Position numbers and translations under genes: made by a program
From: Stercorarius parasiticus
Taxonomy: Eukaryota; Chordata; Aves; Charadriiformes; Stercorariidae
Assembly (NCBI GenBank): GCA_013396915.1
Contig: VWZL01000904.1
Location: 885,892-949,891, forward strand
Length of the DNA stretch: 64,000 nt
Direction of reading: 5' to 3'
Part shown: piece after piece, positions 1-11,375 of the stretch
Layout: every line of letters begins with the position of its first letter
Numbering within the stretch: the stretch's first letter is position 1
Notes under the pieces: generated by a model
The model's input: only the letters and a program-made list of their open reading frames with translations
Database searches by the model: none
Told to the model about the DNA's origin: nothing

Positions 1-314
1 CTACAGTGGGGGACGGACATAAATCTGTCAATAGCAAAACTCGCAAAATGCAATACAAATCCACACCATTGTATTGATGTGTTTTTTAAGATCTCGGGTC
101 TATCAACCAGCTAGCCTGAATATATTGGATTTACCTTTGCTGTAGCAGTGAAGAAATCAATTCTGTAGTTTTGCACATAAGTGTCATAAAAATCAGATTT
201 AGGATGTCATTGTGCTGATTTAGGAAGAATTGATTTATTATTTACATTGAAGTTGAAAAAAAAGTGTGAATGTGAAAAGCAGGTGAAGTAATGGAGAAGA
301 TAATTCTGAATTAT
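1..314. other. Unique AT-rich sequence
   Basis: No gene, RNA or repeat is recognised here. Short reading frames are present on both strands but match no family I know. Confidence 0.4.
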
Positions 315-435
315 AAAAAGCCATCTGGACATGGTCCTGGGCAACTGGCTGTGGGTGGCCCTGGTTGAACAGGGGGGTTGGCCCAGTTGACCTCCAGATG
401 TCCCTTCCAACCATTCTGTCCTTCTGATTCTGTGA
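315..435 (+). mobile_element. CR1 LINE 3' end, 5'-truncated
   Basis: This is the last ~120 bp of a CR1 non-LTR retrotransposon in sense orientation. It shows the usual CR1 tail order: a 'ggtcctgggcaa' block, the 'gaacaggggggttgg' block, 'gacctccaga', 'tcccttccaacc', then a terminal run of imperfect ATTCTGTG octamers at about 411-435. Severe 5' truncation is typical of CR1 copies. It has no coding capacity. Confidence 0.88.
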
Positions 436-744
436 AAATAAAATTTAGAAGAAACCAAGTGGCCTCCTATTACTACAGAAGTGTTTTCAAGTAATGGAGG
501 ATTGATATACTTTTTTATTATCCTTGCTCATGTTCCAGTGAGAATGTGGGAAACTCATACTATGTAGCATTGGTAGGCTGGAGAGATCCTGGAGGAACAA
601 AACCAAAAAAGGTCTGTTTTTTTTTTTAAAAAAAAAAGCCTTGCAAAGGAAGATAGAAAACCTGAGTTTAATTACTCTAGGGGAAAAAAGAAGATGAGGA
701 GGAAACATAGAAATTCTTGATGTAAAGAGCAAATTGGACAAAGT
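436..744. other. Non-coding stretch with T/A homopolymers
   Basis: Nothing is recognised except a T-run followed directly by an A-run near 617-639. That gives a fold-back-prone (T)n(A)n block. Confidence 0.4.
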
Positions 745-843
745 TCTGCCAGGCATAAATCAAGTATTATTGGTTCCGCCTCAGTGCAAGAAGGCTCAAC
801 TGGATCATCTTCCTCTTTTCCAGGCCTAATTTCCTTTGATCTT
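745..843 (+). mobile_element. Old CR1-like LINE 3' end
   Basis: The order of blocks follows an older CR1 tail: 'ttggttccgcctcagtgcaag', then 'ctggatcatcttcct', then 'tttccaggcctaattt', and a degraded ATTCTATG-like end near 830-843. It is diverged throughout and has no coding capacity. The assignment is from memory of the consensus and is weaker than for the younger copies. Confidence 0.5.
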
Positions 844-2180
844 AACTCACGGCCTTGGTCTTCCATCCAAAAGAACTGCATCATTGTTTAAGATCAAAAC
901 TGATTTTTGACAACAGAGCCCTACTCTTGTTATTGGTGGTAGTTGCCCTTAGTTACCCTGGAGAGTTGAAATGGGGCACAAGTGCATGTTGATTGCTGGT
1001 TGATAGGTTTCTGTTACTGCTCCATATGTGGAGCAAGGTGAATCTTCATTGTCAGATCTCGTGGTTAAAATTATTTTCCAATAGAAGACATGGCAGATGT
1101 CATCTCTAATTCTTTGCTTTTAGAAATAATTTTTAAACCACGTAATCTTTGTGGCTTAATGGAAATCTGCATGCCTGGAGCAGTGTAATAACTTGAAGTG
1201 AAAACCAAAATGTTTAGGCTGTACGGTGACTGCAAATGTACAAAACTGCTCGTGTTCAACTTCATAATTGTGGAAAGCTACGGTAATTCAGATAAATAGT
1301 ATACAAATTCAAAAATCAGCTACATATACTAGACGTGTCTCTGCCGCTTAATTGGCTTAAAGTATTTCACATTGGATGCAAGGAATACATTTATACATTA
1401 GTACCAATCCTTGTTCAAATGTTTTACATGTCTTGATGCATCTTAATCTCAACTCAGCCTACAGCTTTTGTCACCGTTATGGAGAAAACTGTTTTAATAT
1501 TTTATTCACTTCATCTTACATTATTTGTAAATCTAAGATCTATTAGTGTAGCTGACAGAAAAAGAAGGGAAGTTTTTAATCTTCATTAATATTTGAGGCA
1601 TGTATATAAGTCCTAATGGTACCAAAGCAGGAATTGTATAAATTCTTTGGCCACAGAAAGAACAAGCTAGTATCATTTCTACTGAGAAAAATCAGAACTT
1701 TCAATATACATATTTTAATTAAGTTCTTAGCGGTATGGGCTTTTTTAGGCCTGCTTTAAGAAAGTTAGTTATCAAAACAAGGTTAATAAATACATTCTAG
1801 AATTCGTATGCTTTAAAGCTGTGCTTGATTTATATACGAGATGTGAGAAACAGCTCTGTCTAAAACAAATTATCTGAACTGATGTGTATGAACCAGTGGA
1901 ATGAATCGGGTGTTCATACTGTCTTTTTGGAAATGGCATGCATGTTGGAAATGTGTCTAATTCCTTTAACTCAAATTATTTGTAAGTGTTCGTAAACAGC
2001 AGAAAACGGAAGTTCAAAAACACATCAGAAAAAGTGTGTTTTTGTAAAAACTAAGTAAACTGTTTAGAAGTGGCATGGAAAGTTAAACAGTAGTTTGTCA
2101 TTTTAATGTGAGGTAAGCAAAGCAAGCTTTTTGAAGACTTGATACAGTATGTCAGTAACATGGCTTCAGTGTTGCATGAA
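844..2180. other. Unique AT-rich non-coding stretch
   Basis: No exon, RNA gene or transposon is recognised. Small palindromes such as GACAT-ggcag-ATGTC near 1087-1101 are present but unremarkable. Confidence 0.4.
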
Positions 2181-2499
2181 ATTGTTACAGGCTATGCAGG
2201 GAGAAAATTAGAAGGCCCAAAGCCCAACTAGAACTTAACCTGGCTACTGCGTTAAAAGAAAAAAAAAAAAAAAGTTTCTATAAATACAGGCACAGCAAAA
2301 GGAGAATTAAGGAGAATCTCCATCCTTTATTGGATGTGGGGGGGAAGCATAGTGACCAAGGATGAGGAAGAGGCTGAGGTACTTAGTGCCTTCTTTGCAT
2401 CAGTCTTTAATAGTAAGACCAGTTGTTTTCTGGGTACCCAGCCCCCCGAGCTAGTAGACAGGGACAGGGAGCAGAGTGAAGCCCCCATAATCCAAAAGG

Positions 2500-3228
2500 A
2501 AATGGTTAGTTAGCTGCTACACCACTTAGATGCACAAAAGTATATGGGGCTGGATGGGATCCACCCAAAGGCACTAAGGGAGCTGGTGGAAGTGCTCACC
2601 AAGTCATTTTCCATCCTTTATCAGCAGTCCTGGCTAACCAGGGAGGTTTCAGTTGACTGGAGGCTAGCAAATGCATCGCCCATCTACAAGAAGGGCTGTA
2701 AGAAGGATCCTGGGAACTACAGGCCTGTCAGTCTAACCCCGGTGCCAGGGAAGGTTATAGAGCAGGTCATCTTGAGTGCCATTATGCAGCACATACAGGA
2801 CCACTAGGTGATCAGGCCCAGTCAGCATGGATTTATGAAAGGCAGGTACTGCTTGACAAATGTGATCTCCTTCTATGACAAGGTCACCTGCTAGGTGGAT
2901 GAGGGAAAGGCTGTGGATGTTGTATACCCTAGACTTCAGTAAAGCTTTTGACATTGTTTCCCACAGCATTCTCCTGGAGAAACTGGCTTGAATGGGCATA
3001 CACATTGCTGGGTGAAAAACTGTCTGGATGGCCAGGCCTAACGAGTGGTGGCGAATGGAGTAAAACCCAGTCAGCGGCCGGTCCCAAGTGGTGTTCCCCA
3101 GCGCTCACCACTGGGGCCAGTTCTGTTTAATGTCTTTACCAATGGTGTGGACGAGGGGATTGAGTGCACCCTCAGTAAGTTTGCAGATGACACCATGTTG
3201 GGTGGGAGTGTTGATCTGCTTGAGGGTA
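2500..3228 (+). pseudogene. Broken CR1 ORF2 reverse transcriptase fragment
   Basis: ORF2 of CR1 encodes an endonuclease/reverse transcriptase that copies the element's RNA at a nicked target. Only part of the RT domain is visible. The block around 2544-2760 carries 'GLDGIHPKAL', 'WRLANASPIYKKG' and 'NYRPVSLTPVPGKVIEQ', matching the fingers and palm of LINE RTs. After the breaks, the same frame resumes at 3045 with '[17 protein letters not shown]' (from 3087) and the catalytic FADD motif at 3180-3191. Damage includes in-frame TAG codons at 2511-2513, 2805-2807 and 2892-2894, a one-base insertion near 2927 and a short deletion near 2990. The frame is then lost in the N gap. It cannot encode an active enzyme. 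Confidence 0.9.
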
Positions 3229-3587
3229 NNNNNNNNNNNNNNNNNNNNNNNNNNNNNNNNNNNNNNNNNNNNNNNNNNNNNNNNNNNNNNNNNNNNNNNN
3301 NNNNNNNNNNNNNNNNNNNNNNNNNNNNNNNNNNNNNNNNNNNNNNNNNNNNNNNNNNNNNNNNNNNNNNNNNNNNNNNNNNNNNNNNNNNNNNNNNNNN
3401 NNNNNNNNNNNNNNNNNNNNNNNNNNNNNNNNNNNNNNNNNNNNNNNNNNNNNNNNNNNNNNNNNNNNNNNNNNNNNNNNNNNNNNNNNNNNNNNNNNNN
3501 NNNNNNNNNNNNNNNNNNNNNNNNNNNNNNNNNNNNNNNNNNNNNNNNNNNNNNNNNNNNNNNNNNNNNNNNNNNNNNNNNNNNNNN
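3229..3587. other. Assembly gap (359 N)
   Basis: A run of N lies inside the CR1 copy. The flanks are CR1 ORF2 on the left and the CR1 3' tail on the right. From my memory of full-length CR1 the missing interval should be longer, roughly 500 bp. The gap size is therefore either an estimate or hides a deletion. Confidence 0.95.
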
Positions 3588-3890
3588 AGGTGGGGGTGGG
3601 TCTCTTCTCCCAAGTAACAAGTGATAGGACAAGAGGAAATGGCCTCAAGTTGCCCCAGGGGACATTTAGCTTGGATATTAGGAAAAAATTCTTCACCAAA
3701 AGGGTTGTCAAGTATTGGAACAGGCTGCCCAGGGAAGTGGTTGAGTTGCCATCCTTGCAGGTATCTAAAAGATGTGTAGATGTGGTTCTTAGGGACATGG
3801 TTTAGTGGTATCTTGGCAGTGTTAGGTTGATGGTTGGACTCAATGATCTTAAAGGTTTCTTCCAACCAAAACAATTCAATGATTCTATAG

Positions 3891-4794
3891 CTGTATTTTC
3901 ACTCTGAATTCCTTTCCAAAATATTTTATTTTCTTCTGGACCTTTATTTTCCAGTCAGGAGCATATATTCCTTAAAAAGAAAATTTTTAATAAAAATGAT
4001 GATACTGACTGCACATCAACAATTTTATTTTGTTCCTGGCTTTTGTTTTGTTTTGTTTTGTTTTTCTTCTTTAATCTTAACTGTACTATTGCCAAGAGTG
4101 TTCTGTCTTTTGATCACAGACTTGAGAGGAGGCAAGAAAAAGCTGTATTTATGTGTCCACTAGGCATAGCAGAGCATAAGTTTATTACTGTCTTTCCATG
4201 CTGTGTTTGCCTGATAAGTATCAGCTTTAAATAAAGCTTTTGTTGTTCTTGCTATTTTGGTTTGAACAGATTATTTTCTTTTTAAAAGGCCTAAATATAC
4301 CTGTTATGATTTTTATTCTCAATACGTTTGGTGAGGGCAAAACTTCTAACGTGAAAACACGAATATGTGGTTAAGCCAACATCAGAGTCTGTTTTCCTTG
4401 CTTTGACTTCAGAATCAAAGGTCTGGCTTTACAAAGTGAGTTGTTTAAATTCACAAGAAAATGTACTTGTGCTGGTTTTTGCTATCATCCCACCACACTA
4501 CCCAGACCAGGGGGGTGATGCTTGTACACAAATCCAAAAACCAGTTTGTTCCAGCACACACTGCTCTCTATTGCGGTATATTTCTTAGAACGCTTTTTAG
4601 TGTTTGCTGTGAACTGTACTTTTAGTTCTCATTTAAAGAAGATTATAAACTATAGTGCAGAATAAGCACTAATATCCAGCAGGATTCTTTTGCATCTCAG
4701 CAATCATACTTAGCTGTGAACTTTTGTAATATTCAACTAATGTGCTTATTAATTTATTGACTCAGCTTTCTTATAGTTGCATTCCAGGCCAAGC
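3891..4794. other. AT-rich non-coding stretch after the CR1
   Basis: Contains the (TTTTG)n tract at 4041-4065. Otherwise no gene or repeat is recognised. Confidence 0.4.
4041..4065. repeat. (TTTTG)n simple repeat
   Basis: Four TTTTG units are followed by a T-run. It is low complexity and creates T/F-rich spurious reading frames. Confidence 0.9.
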
Positions 4795-4850
4795 TTGTCG
4801 TATGGAGTTTTGCCAGTGTAGCTGTGCTGGGTCATGGTAGGAGAACAGCA
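4795..4850. repeat. Possible old DNA-transposon remnant
   Basis: The string 'ttttgccagtgtagctgtgctggg' at about 4808-4831 resembles the 'ccagtgtagctgtgtcgg' block of old non-autonomous DNA transposons known from turtles, crocodilians and birds. No inverted partner is clear, so this is a weak call. Confidence 0.25.
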
Positions 4851-7800
4851 AACCAGCTAAAGGTGCTGTGCAGACCACTCTTAGTCTGAATTCAGCCCTG
4901 CTGACAGCAAATACCTTTTTGTCTGCTTAGCCTGTGCCATTCTGAGGAGGTGATGTAACTACACTATGCGAAATACTTCTGTTCCCATTTAGTGGCTGGA
5001 TTATATCTTGTTGAAATGTATCTGTCTAAAAATTTGATTTTTAATAAAACTTAGTCACCTAGACTTCCTTTATAATTAACTGGACACGTAGGCACCCCAA
5101 GAGAGCAGTTTATCCCATTTTAAAACATGTCTGATATAGATGGGATGAATTGTCCTCTTTTTGTGCTTGTATTTCACAATGAATTGGATGGAGGACCTGG
5201 GTGATTAGATTAGACAAACCTATGTTTTAGATAGGCGAAGTTAAGCATGATGAATTTGACATGTAGGGTGCCATATGAGCAGATGTGTTTACAGTGAATA
5301 ACTGCAAGTTATTCTGAGGGATAATTATTGCATCGTGTGTAAGTTTTGTAAACAAAATAGTGAATTCTGTTATCAGTATATATGAAAATAGGAGTGAGTT
5401 GTATGTAGGCAGTTGTATGCAAATCCCACAAAGACAATCATGTGTAAAATAGATTAGACATTTCAGAAAATTTCACCCAGATGTAGAAATAATGTATTGA
5501 CTCGAAGGGACTTGTTGATTTTTATACCTAATAAGGCACACAGGGAAGGAACATTTGAATTGCTGGTGTGTGGTAAAGGAGAACGAGCATCTCTCCTGGA
5601 TCATAGCTTCTAGTTATTTCTAGAACAGTAACTTTAAGTAGGCTTGACTGTTTGCAGGAATAATATTACTAGGTAGAATGTAAGTAATTAAAGCTAATGA
5701 GGGATTATTAGAGGGAGAGTAGAATCAGAAATGTTTTAAGCCCTCATCTAGTTTTTAAGAGCAGGGTTGAGAATTTTAAAGAAAGAGGCGACCTAATGCT
5801 AGTTTACAGGTTTTTTTAGTTAGTGTTGAAGATAAAAATTTGCTGTGAATGACTCACAGAAATAGTCGAATCTGGCTGTATTACTGCAACAGAACTTTTT
5901 GATCTTATGTGATCAAATTTATTGTCCGTTATATTTGCATAGAGTTGAGCTAAATACCAGTTTACAAGCAACTGTAATAGTATACAGGTCATCTATTTCT
6001 GTGTTACTTTTTTCAATGATTAAGTATTTAGCTTGTTTGAATACTAGCTGATTGGGTTAACAGGTTAGCAAAAGTTTCTGTCTGTTTCATAGTGCACAAT
6101 CCTTGGTTGGTTGGTTTTATTGATACACTGGTTTGAGTTTTGTGCAGTGGGTCAGGTCTAGTCAATCTATAGAACCATAGGGCAGAGAATTGAGGGAAGG
6201 AGCAGAGTTAGATGATTTTTTTTCTTGCTTTATTTCAAGCTTATATTATGTGTTTACATATTGCACCTCCTGCCATCCATTTTCCTCTTCCAGATAGTTG
6301 ATATTTTGCTGCCTAATGTAAAAGCTGTGAAGATCAGGGAATGAAAGGATGCATACATTTCCGTAAAAATTGATCCATTAGTAATTTTGCAGCATTATTG
6401 TCAGTCCATTGGTATCTGCAGACTTTATATTCCAAATAAATCTAAATAATATAACAATAAAATGGGTAAAATGAAAAAAGACTTCATTGTTGTGTTGATT
6501 CCTGGTTTTTATCAATATTTCTGTGTTCAGTAATCTTTCTATTTTGTGCGGTATTCTGCTTCTCCTGCAGTATTGATTGCTGTTGTGTGCTGGAATGGCT
6601 TAATATCTTCATAGTGGCCTGTAAGAAGATATGTTTTTGCCCCACATATTACTGCTAAGGAGTAAGATGAGGAGTTACGCAAGGGAAAGGAGAAGCAGAT
6701 GGACAATAAAAATAGAAGGTGAGGAGGCAAAATAAATAGCGGGGAAAAAAGGGTAGTGGAGCTGTATGAGAATGGAACTTATATTGATGAGAGAAGGGAA
6801 TGACTACAATTCTCCCATTACACAGATTGTTTTTTGATGATATGTTATGAGTAAGCCAAATGCAGAGTTTCTATTAAGGTTTTCATTGTTTACTTTAATG
6901 GTCTCTAAGGTGTACACAGAGAAGACTTGGTAATTGGTGCATAAGGCTATGCCATGGCTTTATACAAAGGAATATGAAACAGGTGGGAGGAAAGTACACA
7001 TGACTCTGTCTAGATTTGTTATATACATACTCTTTTCAAAAACCTCACTTGAATGAGGAACCCTAAAGTGGGCTAATAAAAGTTTATGCCCTGAAAATTG
7101 TTAGTTTACCCTTTACTCATCAGGTATATGACACCTCAGATTATTTCAAAGAATATTAAATAATTTTTGTCGGCAGAGTGTCACACACTTAGAAAATATG
7201 AGACTCATTTTTCAGTAACGCATCTATCCAGGGCCTGGAATTTGGGCACATGAGATCTGTTGTTCCCTTCACTATGTTTTATTTAGCATGCTGTCTTCTT
7301 AAGTGTTTTACTATTATCTTCTTATGTTGGTCCCACCGTGTGTCTTTAGGGACAGAAATCCTGCGTGCTTTCACTGTTTCCCACTTCATGTTTTCAGTTT
7401 CAGAAAAACCACCAGAAAGAGCAGAATACTCACCAGGTGGAGTCCATTTTCAGACTTTGATTGAATCTTAAAACTTGTCTTAGATTTTATGTCTAGAGGT
7501 ATTTTTGCATTTTGTTTTCATGGTATGTAATCTTGTTTCTTTGGTTTGAATTTTTCTAGTCTGCTCACTGACCCCTCAATTTCATATGCTTTGTTGTCTA
7601 AGATGATATATATTTCTCCAACTCAGTTATTCATATAGTTAAAAAAACCCCATACAACAACAACAAAAAAGTGTTTTGCGTAAGTGGCTAGAAAGTTTCT
7701 GAAGTGTTGCTTTTAGTCACTCCTGTGCCACCATCTGTGTGTAATAAGATCAGGGACATGAGCTGTTTTTTTTTTTTTTTCTTACTTTTGTGGTTATCCC

Positions 7801-9080
7801 CACTTTAGATTCCTAAGGCTCGCAGAGCACAGTGGCTCATTTTTCAGTGACATGAAAACTATAGGAAGCAAATAACTTGTATTTTAAATCTTAAGTGATA
7901 AATATTTTAGATTACTTCAGCTATCTTGCAGCTAGACAGTTATGCATCAATAGCTGTTCTGCAGAGGAGCATACATGTTGCATGATTCTGCGTGTTCTGT
8001 ATTTCTATAAATAATTCTTCCAATTCCCTTTAACGTAGATACATGTCCATTGATAATGTTCCCTTTAATCCTGATACTAGCTTAGTTTGCTATTCTTCTT
8101 CTTCCCCCCCACAGAAAATGCCCACACTGCATGGTTGAAATAAGTGTCTTTCACTCATCTTTTGCCTATACATTTTGGTTCATATTCTTGTTCTTTATTT
8201 TCCATTATTTTTTAATAAAGGACTTAGGAACTTCAGGCAAGTTGCTTAGATTTGAAAAACTATCCAAATAGCTGAGTCTTCATTTGGATTTAATAAGTCA
8301 CAGTTTAGAACATGGTCTGTCAGTTCTGTATTGCCTGACTCTCTCCCTTCAATCTTATGCATGTCCATCTGTTATTTTTTATTAGGACTGGCTATTAAGG
8401 TCCATGAAATCCAGTAGTATCTGTAATGTAGCGTAAAGTGAGTAACTTTATGGGAAAGCTAAGTGTTAACCTTCAAAGTGTACACAATAAAATGGTATTC
8501 TGTAGGATTGCTGAAAATAATAACCACAGAAGTCTTTCTGGTAGTTTAAATATTTTACTTATAAAGCATTGCTTATTATTTAGAAATGAATACACATTAT
8601 TTCCTTGTACTTTAAAGAACTACTAATTAAATTATCTTACAAGTTTGTAACTTTAGCTTAGTTCACTAAAACAGTACTCTTCTGTTGAATTGTTTTTAAA
8701 GCTACCATAGTTTCAAATTACCTTTTTTGTTTGTTTGTTTTGGCTTAAAGTTTGAGAGAGATATGTCAATGTTTCATACATGTGACATCAGAACACCTAT
8801 GACATTGAACCTCTTCAACCTTCAAATGGTGTTGGGCTGTCTACATATTCCATTTTACAAGGTCCTGCCAGTTAAACCAGACATATTGGTTCAGTTTGTT
8901 TCATCCAGAGTACTGTGGATTTTCACATTGATAACAATAAATCATTGTTATCAGAAACCCCCTCCAGCAGTTGTTCTTCTGCTCTTGTCCTTTTTTGAAA
9001 ATCATTTATGATAGTGGTGGCTTCAAAGAAGAGTATCTTCGTTCTGCTGTCAGGGTATGTATGAGGTGGAAGGGTTTAGG
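4851..9080. other. Long unique AT-rich stretch
   Basis: About 4.2 kb in which I recognise no exon, RNA gene or clear transposon. It holds a 15-T run at 7766-7780 and octamer motifs at 5417-5424 and, on the minus strand, 5933-5940. The small reading frames, including one at 8727-9011, lack any family motif. Confidence 0.4.
7766..7780. repeat. Poly-T tract
   Basis: An uninterrupted run of 15 T. Confidence 0.9.
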
Positions 9081-9532
9081 AATCATGGAGTAGTTTGGGT
9101 TGGAAGGGACCTTTAAAGGTCATCTGGTCCTGCCCCCTTGCAATGAGCAGGGAGATCTTCAACTAGATCAGGTTGCTCAGAGCCCCCTCCAGCCTGACCT
9201 TGAGTGTTTCCAGAAATGGGGCATCTACCACCTCTCTGGGCAACCCATTCCAGTGTGTTACCACTGTTATTGTAAAAAACGTCTTCCTTGTATCTAGTCT
9301 AAATCTTCCCTCTTTTAATTTAAAGCCATTACCCCTTGTTCTATTACAACAGGCCCTGCTAAAAAGTCTGTCCCCTTCTTTCCTGTAGGCTCCCTTTAAG
9401 TACTGAAGGGCCGCAATGAGGTCTCCCTGGAACCTTCTCTTCTCCAGGCTGAACAACACCAACTCTTTCAGCCCTTTACTCATAAGAGATGTTTCATCCC
9501 TCTGAGCACTATGTGCTTCCTGATTGGACTAT
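9081..9532 (-). mobile_element. CR1 LINE 3' fragment (CR1-Y-like)
   Basis: This is antisense CR1. Read on the plus strand it begins with the reversed tail 'aatcatggagtagtttgggttggaaggg', followed by the perfect palindrome GACCTTTAAAGGTC at 9108-9121. It then passes through 'caggttgctcagagccc' and 'ggcatctaccacctctctgggcaacc' into the end of ORF2. The minus-strand frame at 9163-9483 still shows the CR1 C-terminal pattern, for example 'RDTRKTF'-like and 'WNGLPREVVDAP' blocks. The same subfamily recurs at 42544-43070 and 53191-53558. It is 5'-truncated and inactive. Confidence 0.92.
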
Positions 9533-11204
9533 GTGCTTAGTCCAAAAAATGAAGAGAAAGCCTGTTGGGCTTCTGCCATCATTTGCAGGTTGAAAGCTGG
9601 AGGATTATGAAGCAATCTGCAACTGTACCAGTTCAACTGTGAGGGAGGACGTTGACTATTTTTTTAAAATATTATGACCTTTGTTTCTTAGAAAATACCT
9701 TGTATTTATCTGAGATTAAAATCACTATAATTCATGACCTTTAGATCTTCTCAGGCTGTCCATGATATCCAAGATAATCTCCAGAGCCCACCCACCTTCC
9801 TTTTATTGTTCAAGCCTTCATCCTGTGTATTATTGCTCCTGTATATTGATAAGAATCGTGGAGGTCAAGAAGGACTAGTGTGGGAGAGACTAGTGCTGGG
9901 ATATATGCAGTCTACTGTCTGAAAGTTTGTATGAACTTTAAAATACACAATTATTTTCCTTCCTTATTAGTTCAATAGTTTGTTGGCTTGTCTGTATAAG
10001 GTTGCTATAAATATCTCATATTGACATCTGCATTAATTTTGACCAGATTTGTCAGCTGTTTAACCTTTTTGTTGTCTTTTATTAATGTTAAGAAAAACTT
10101 CTTACAGCCTTCTTGGGAGTTGACCCAGCACTTTGGATATTGTCAACATTAAACTTTCATATTTGTGCAAGTAGAATTATTGGGTGAAAAACCTAAAAAT
10201 AGCTAACACCATTTCCTTAGGCTGAAAGTAAGACAGAGCTCCTGGTTAGCAAAACAGTTTGCTTATTTTATTGTAAGAAGTGGAAACATACATTATCAGA
10301 GCAAGATATCTTGAAGGATACTTTTTGGAACATAAATTCTTCATAAGAAAGCAACCATGGGCTTTAGAGAAATGATGCTTGAGCTTTCTGAGCTGTGTAC
10401 ATGGCAGAGATACCACAAAATACATTACAGTGTTTTTATACTTTCATTGGCAACATCCTTTTAAAATGACACAAATTTAAGGTATTAATTGAATTTAGGA
10501 GGAATAGGATGCAGGAATGTGGAATGCTTTTTCAAAAGACTAATTATAAGCCTACTTGGCAAAGTAGGGTACAAAAATAGGTATTATAAGTGTCCTACCT
10601 TCACATAGAGCCTTCCTTAAATGTGGTTTTTTTAACATAGTCGTCTGTGTCACAGTGAGACAAATGGCGGCTTCTATGATTGCATGGGTTTGTTTCTTTA
10701 TATTTTGCATACTTGTTCTTGCAATATTGTTAATTGTGTCTGTTGCTAAAATAAAATTGTTATGCATGTTGCTTCAGGAACTGGTCTCTAGGCCTTTCTA
10801 ATTTCCATGCTGTGTTGATTTAATCATTCAAATAATACACACTGAAGTGACTGTTGTACTGTAACAGTGACAACGATAGTCAAGAGAACTAATAAATATG
10901 CTTACACAAATCAGACTCTTCTGATGGTAGTCCAATTTGTACATCTTTTGAAATTCCTAGGGTAACTTCAAAGAAACCCTCGAGTATCTTCCCTTTAAGG
11001 ATTCTGGAGCATCAGGTCTTTTATCTCTGAGTTACCTCTGCTGCCAGCATACAGAAAATATAGCTGCAAGTGTTTGTTATTGCATATTTTTCACCTTTAA
11101 AAAAAAAGTCTGTTCTCTGCTGGCAATCATTTATAGCTTAAGGAAAACTTAGGTTTGCTCAGTAGTTAAAGGTTTGAATTCTACTGGGAGATTGATGCTT
11201 GAAT

Positions 11205-11375
11205 GTGAGTACCTACTTCTAGGTATCTGGGAAGTTAGGTGTTTGAAGTCCTGTGATGTACAGTGGAGATCTAGTCAAGCCCATTAATACAGGCTAGAAA
11301 GTAATGGGTGCTTTCATGTAGACACTTGAATTCAGGTTTCTGAACTCAGAACTGAAGTGTCTTAGTCTTTTTCTT
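11205..11375. repeat. Possible old amniote repeat with 'taggtgcct'-type blocks
   Basis: Blocks such as 'aagttaggtgtttgaagtcctgtg' and 'gtagacacttgaattcaggtttctgaactca' look like decayed forms of the 'ttaggtgcctaaattcaggtgtctga' repeats of turtle and crocodilian genomes. Divergence is high and I cannot define the ends. Confidence 0.25.

Larger units (their letters stand above)
2181..3890 (+). mobile_element. CR1 LINE, long degenerate copy with partial ORF2, containing an N gap
   Basis: This is the longest CR1 copy in the window, resembling the CR1-J type. The sense strand runs from the middle of ORF2 to the 3' end. It encodes pieces of the reverse transcriptase described separately, then a 3' untranslated tail with 'ggttggactcaatgatcttaa', 'tcttccaacc' and the terminal octamer 'atgattctatag' at 3879-3890. 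The copy is dead: it has in-frame stops, a frameshift near 2927 and a short deletion near 2990. The 5' portion of ORF2 (endonuclease) and ORF1 are absent. The assembly gap 3229-3587 removes the part between the RT palm and the 3' tail. Confidence 0.92.

Noticed and set aside
3071..3874. Long frames on both strands spanning the N gap
   Set aside because: They are artefacts of reading through N and of CR1 antisense sequence.
6160..6215. 'atagaaccatagggcagagaattgaggg' considered as another reversed CR1 tail
   Set aside because: The similarity stops after about 15 bp and the 'ggaagggacc' block is missing.
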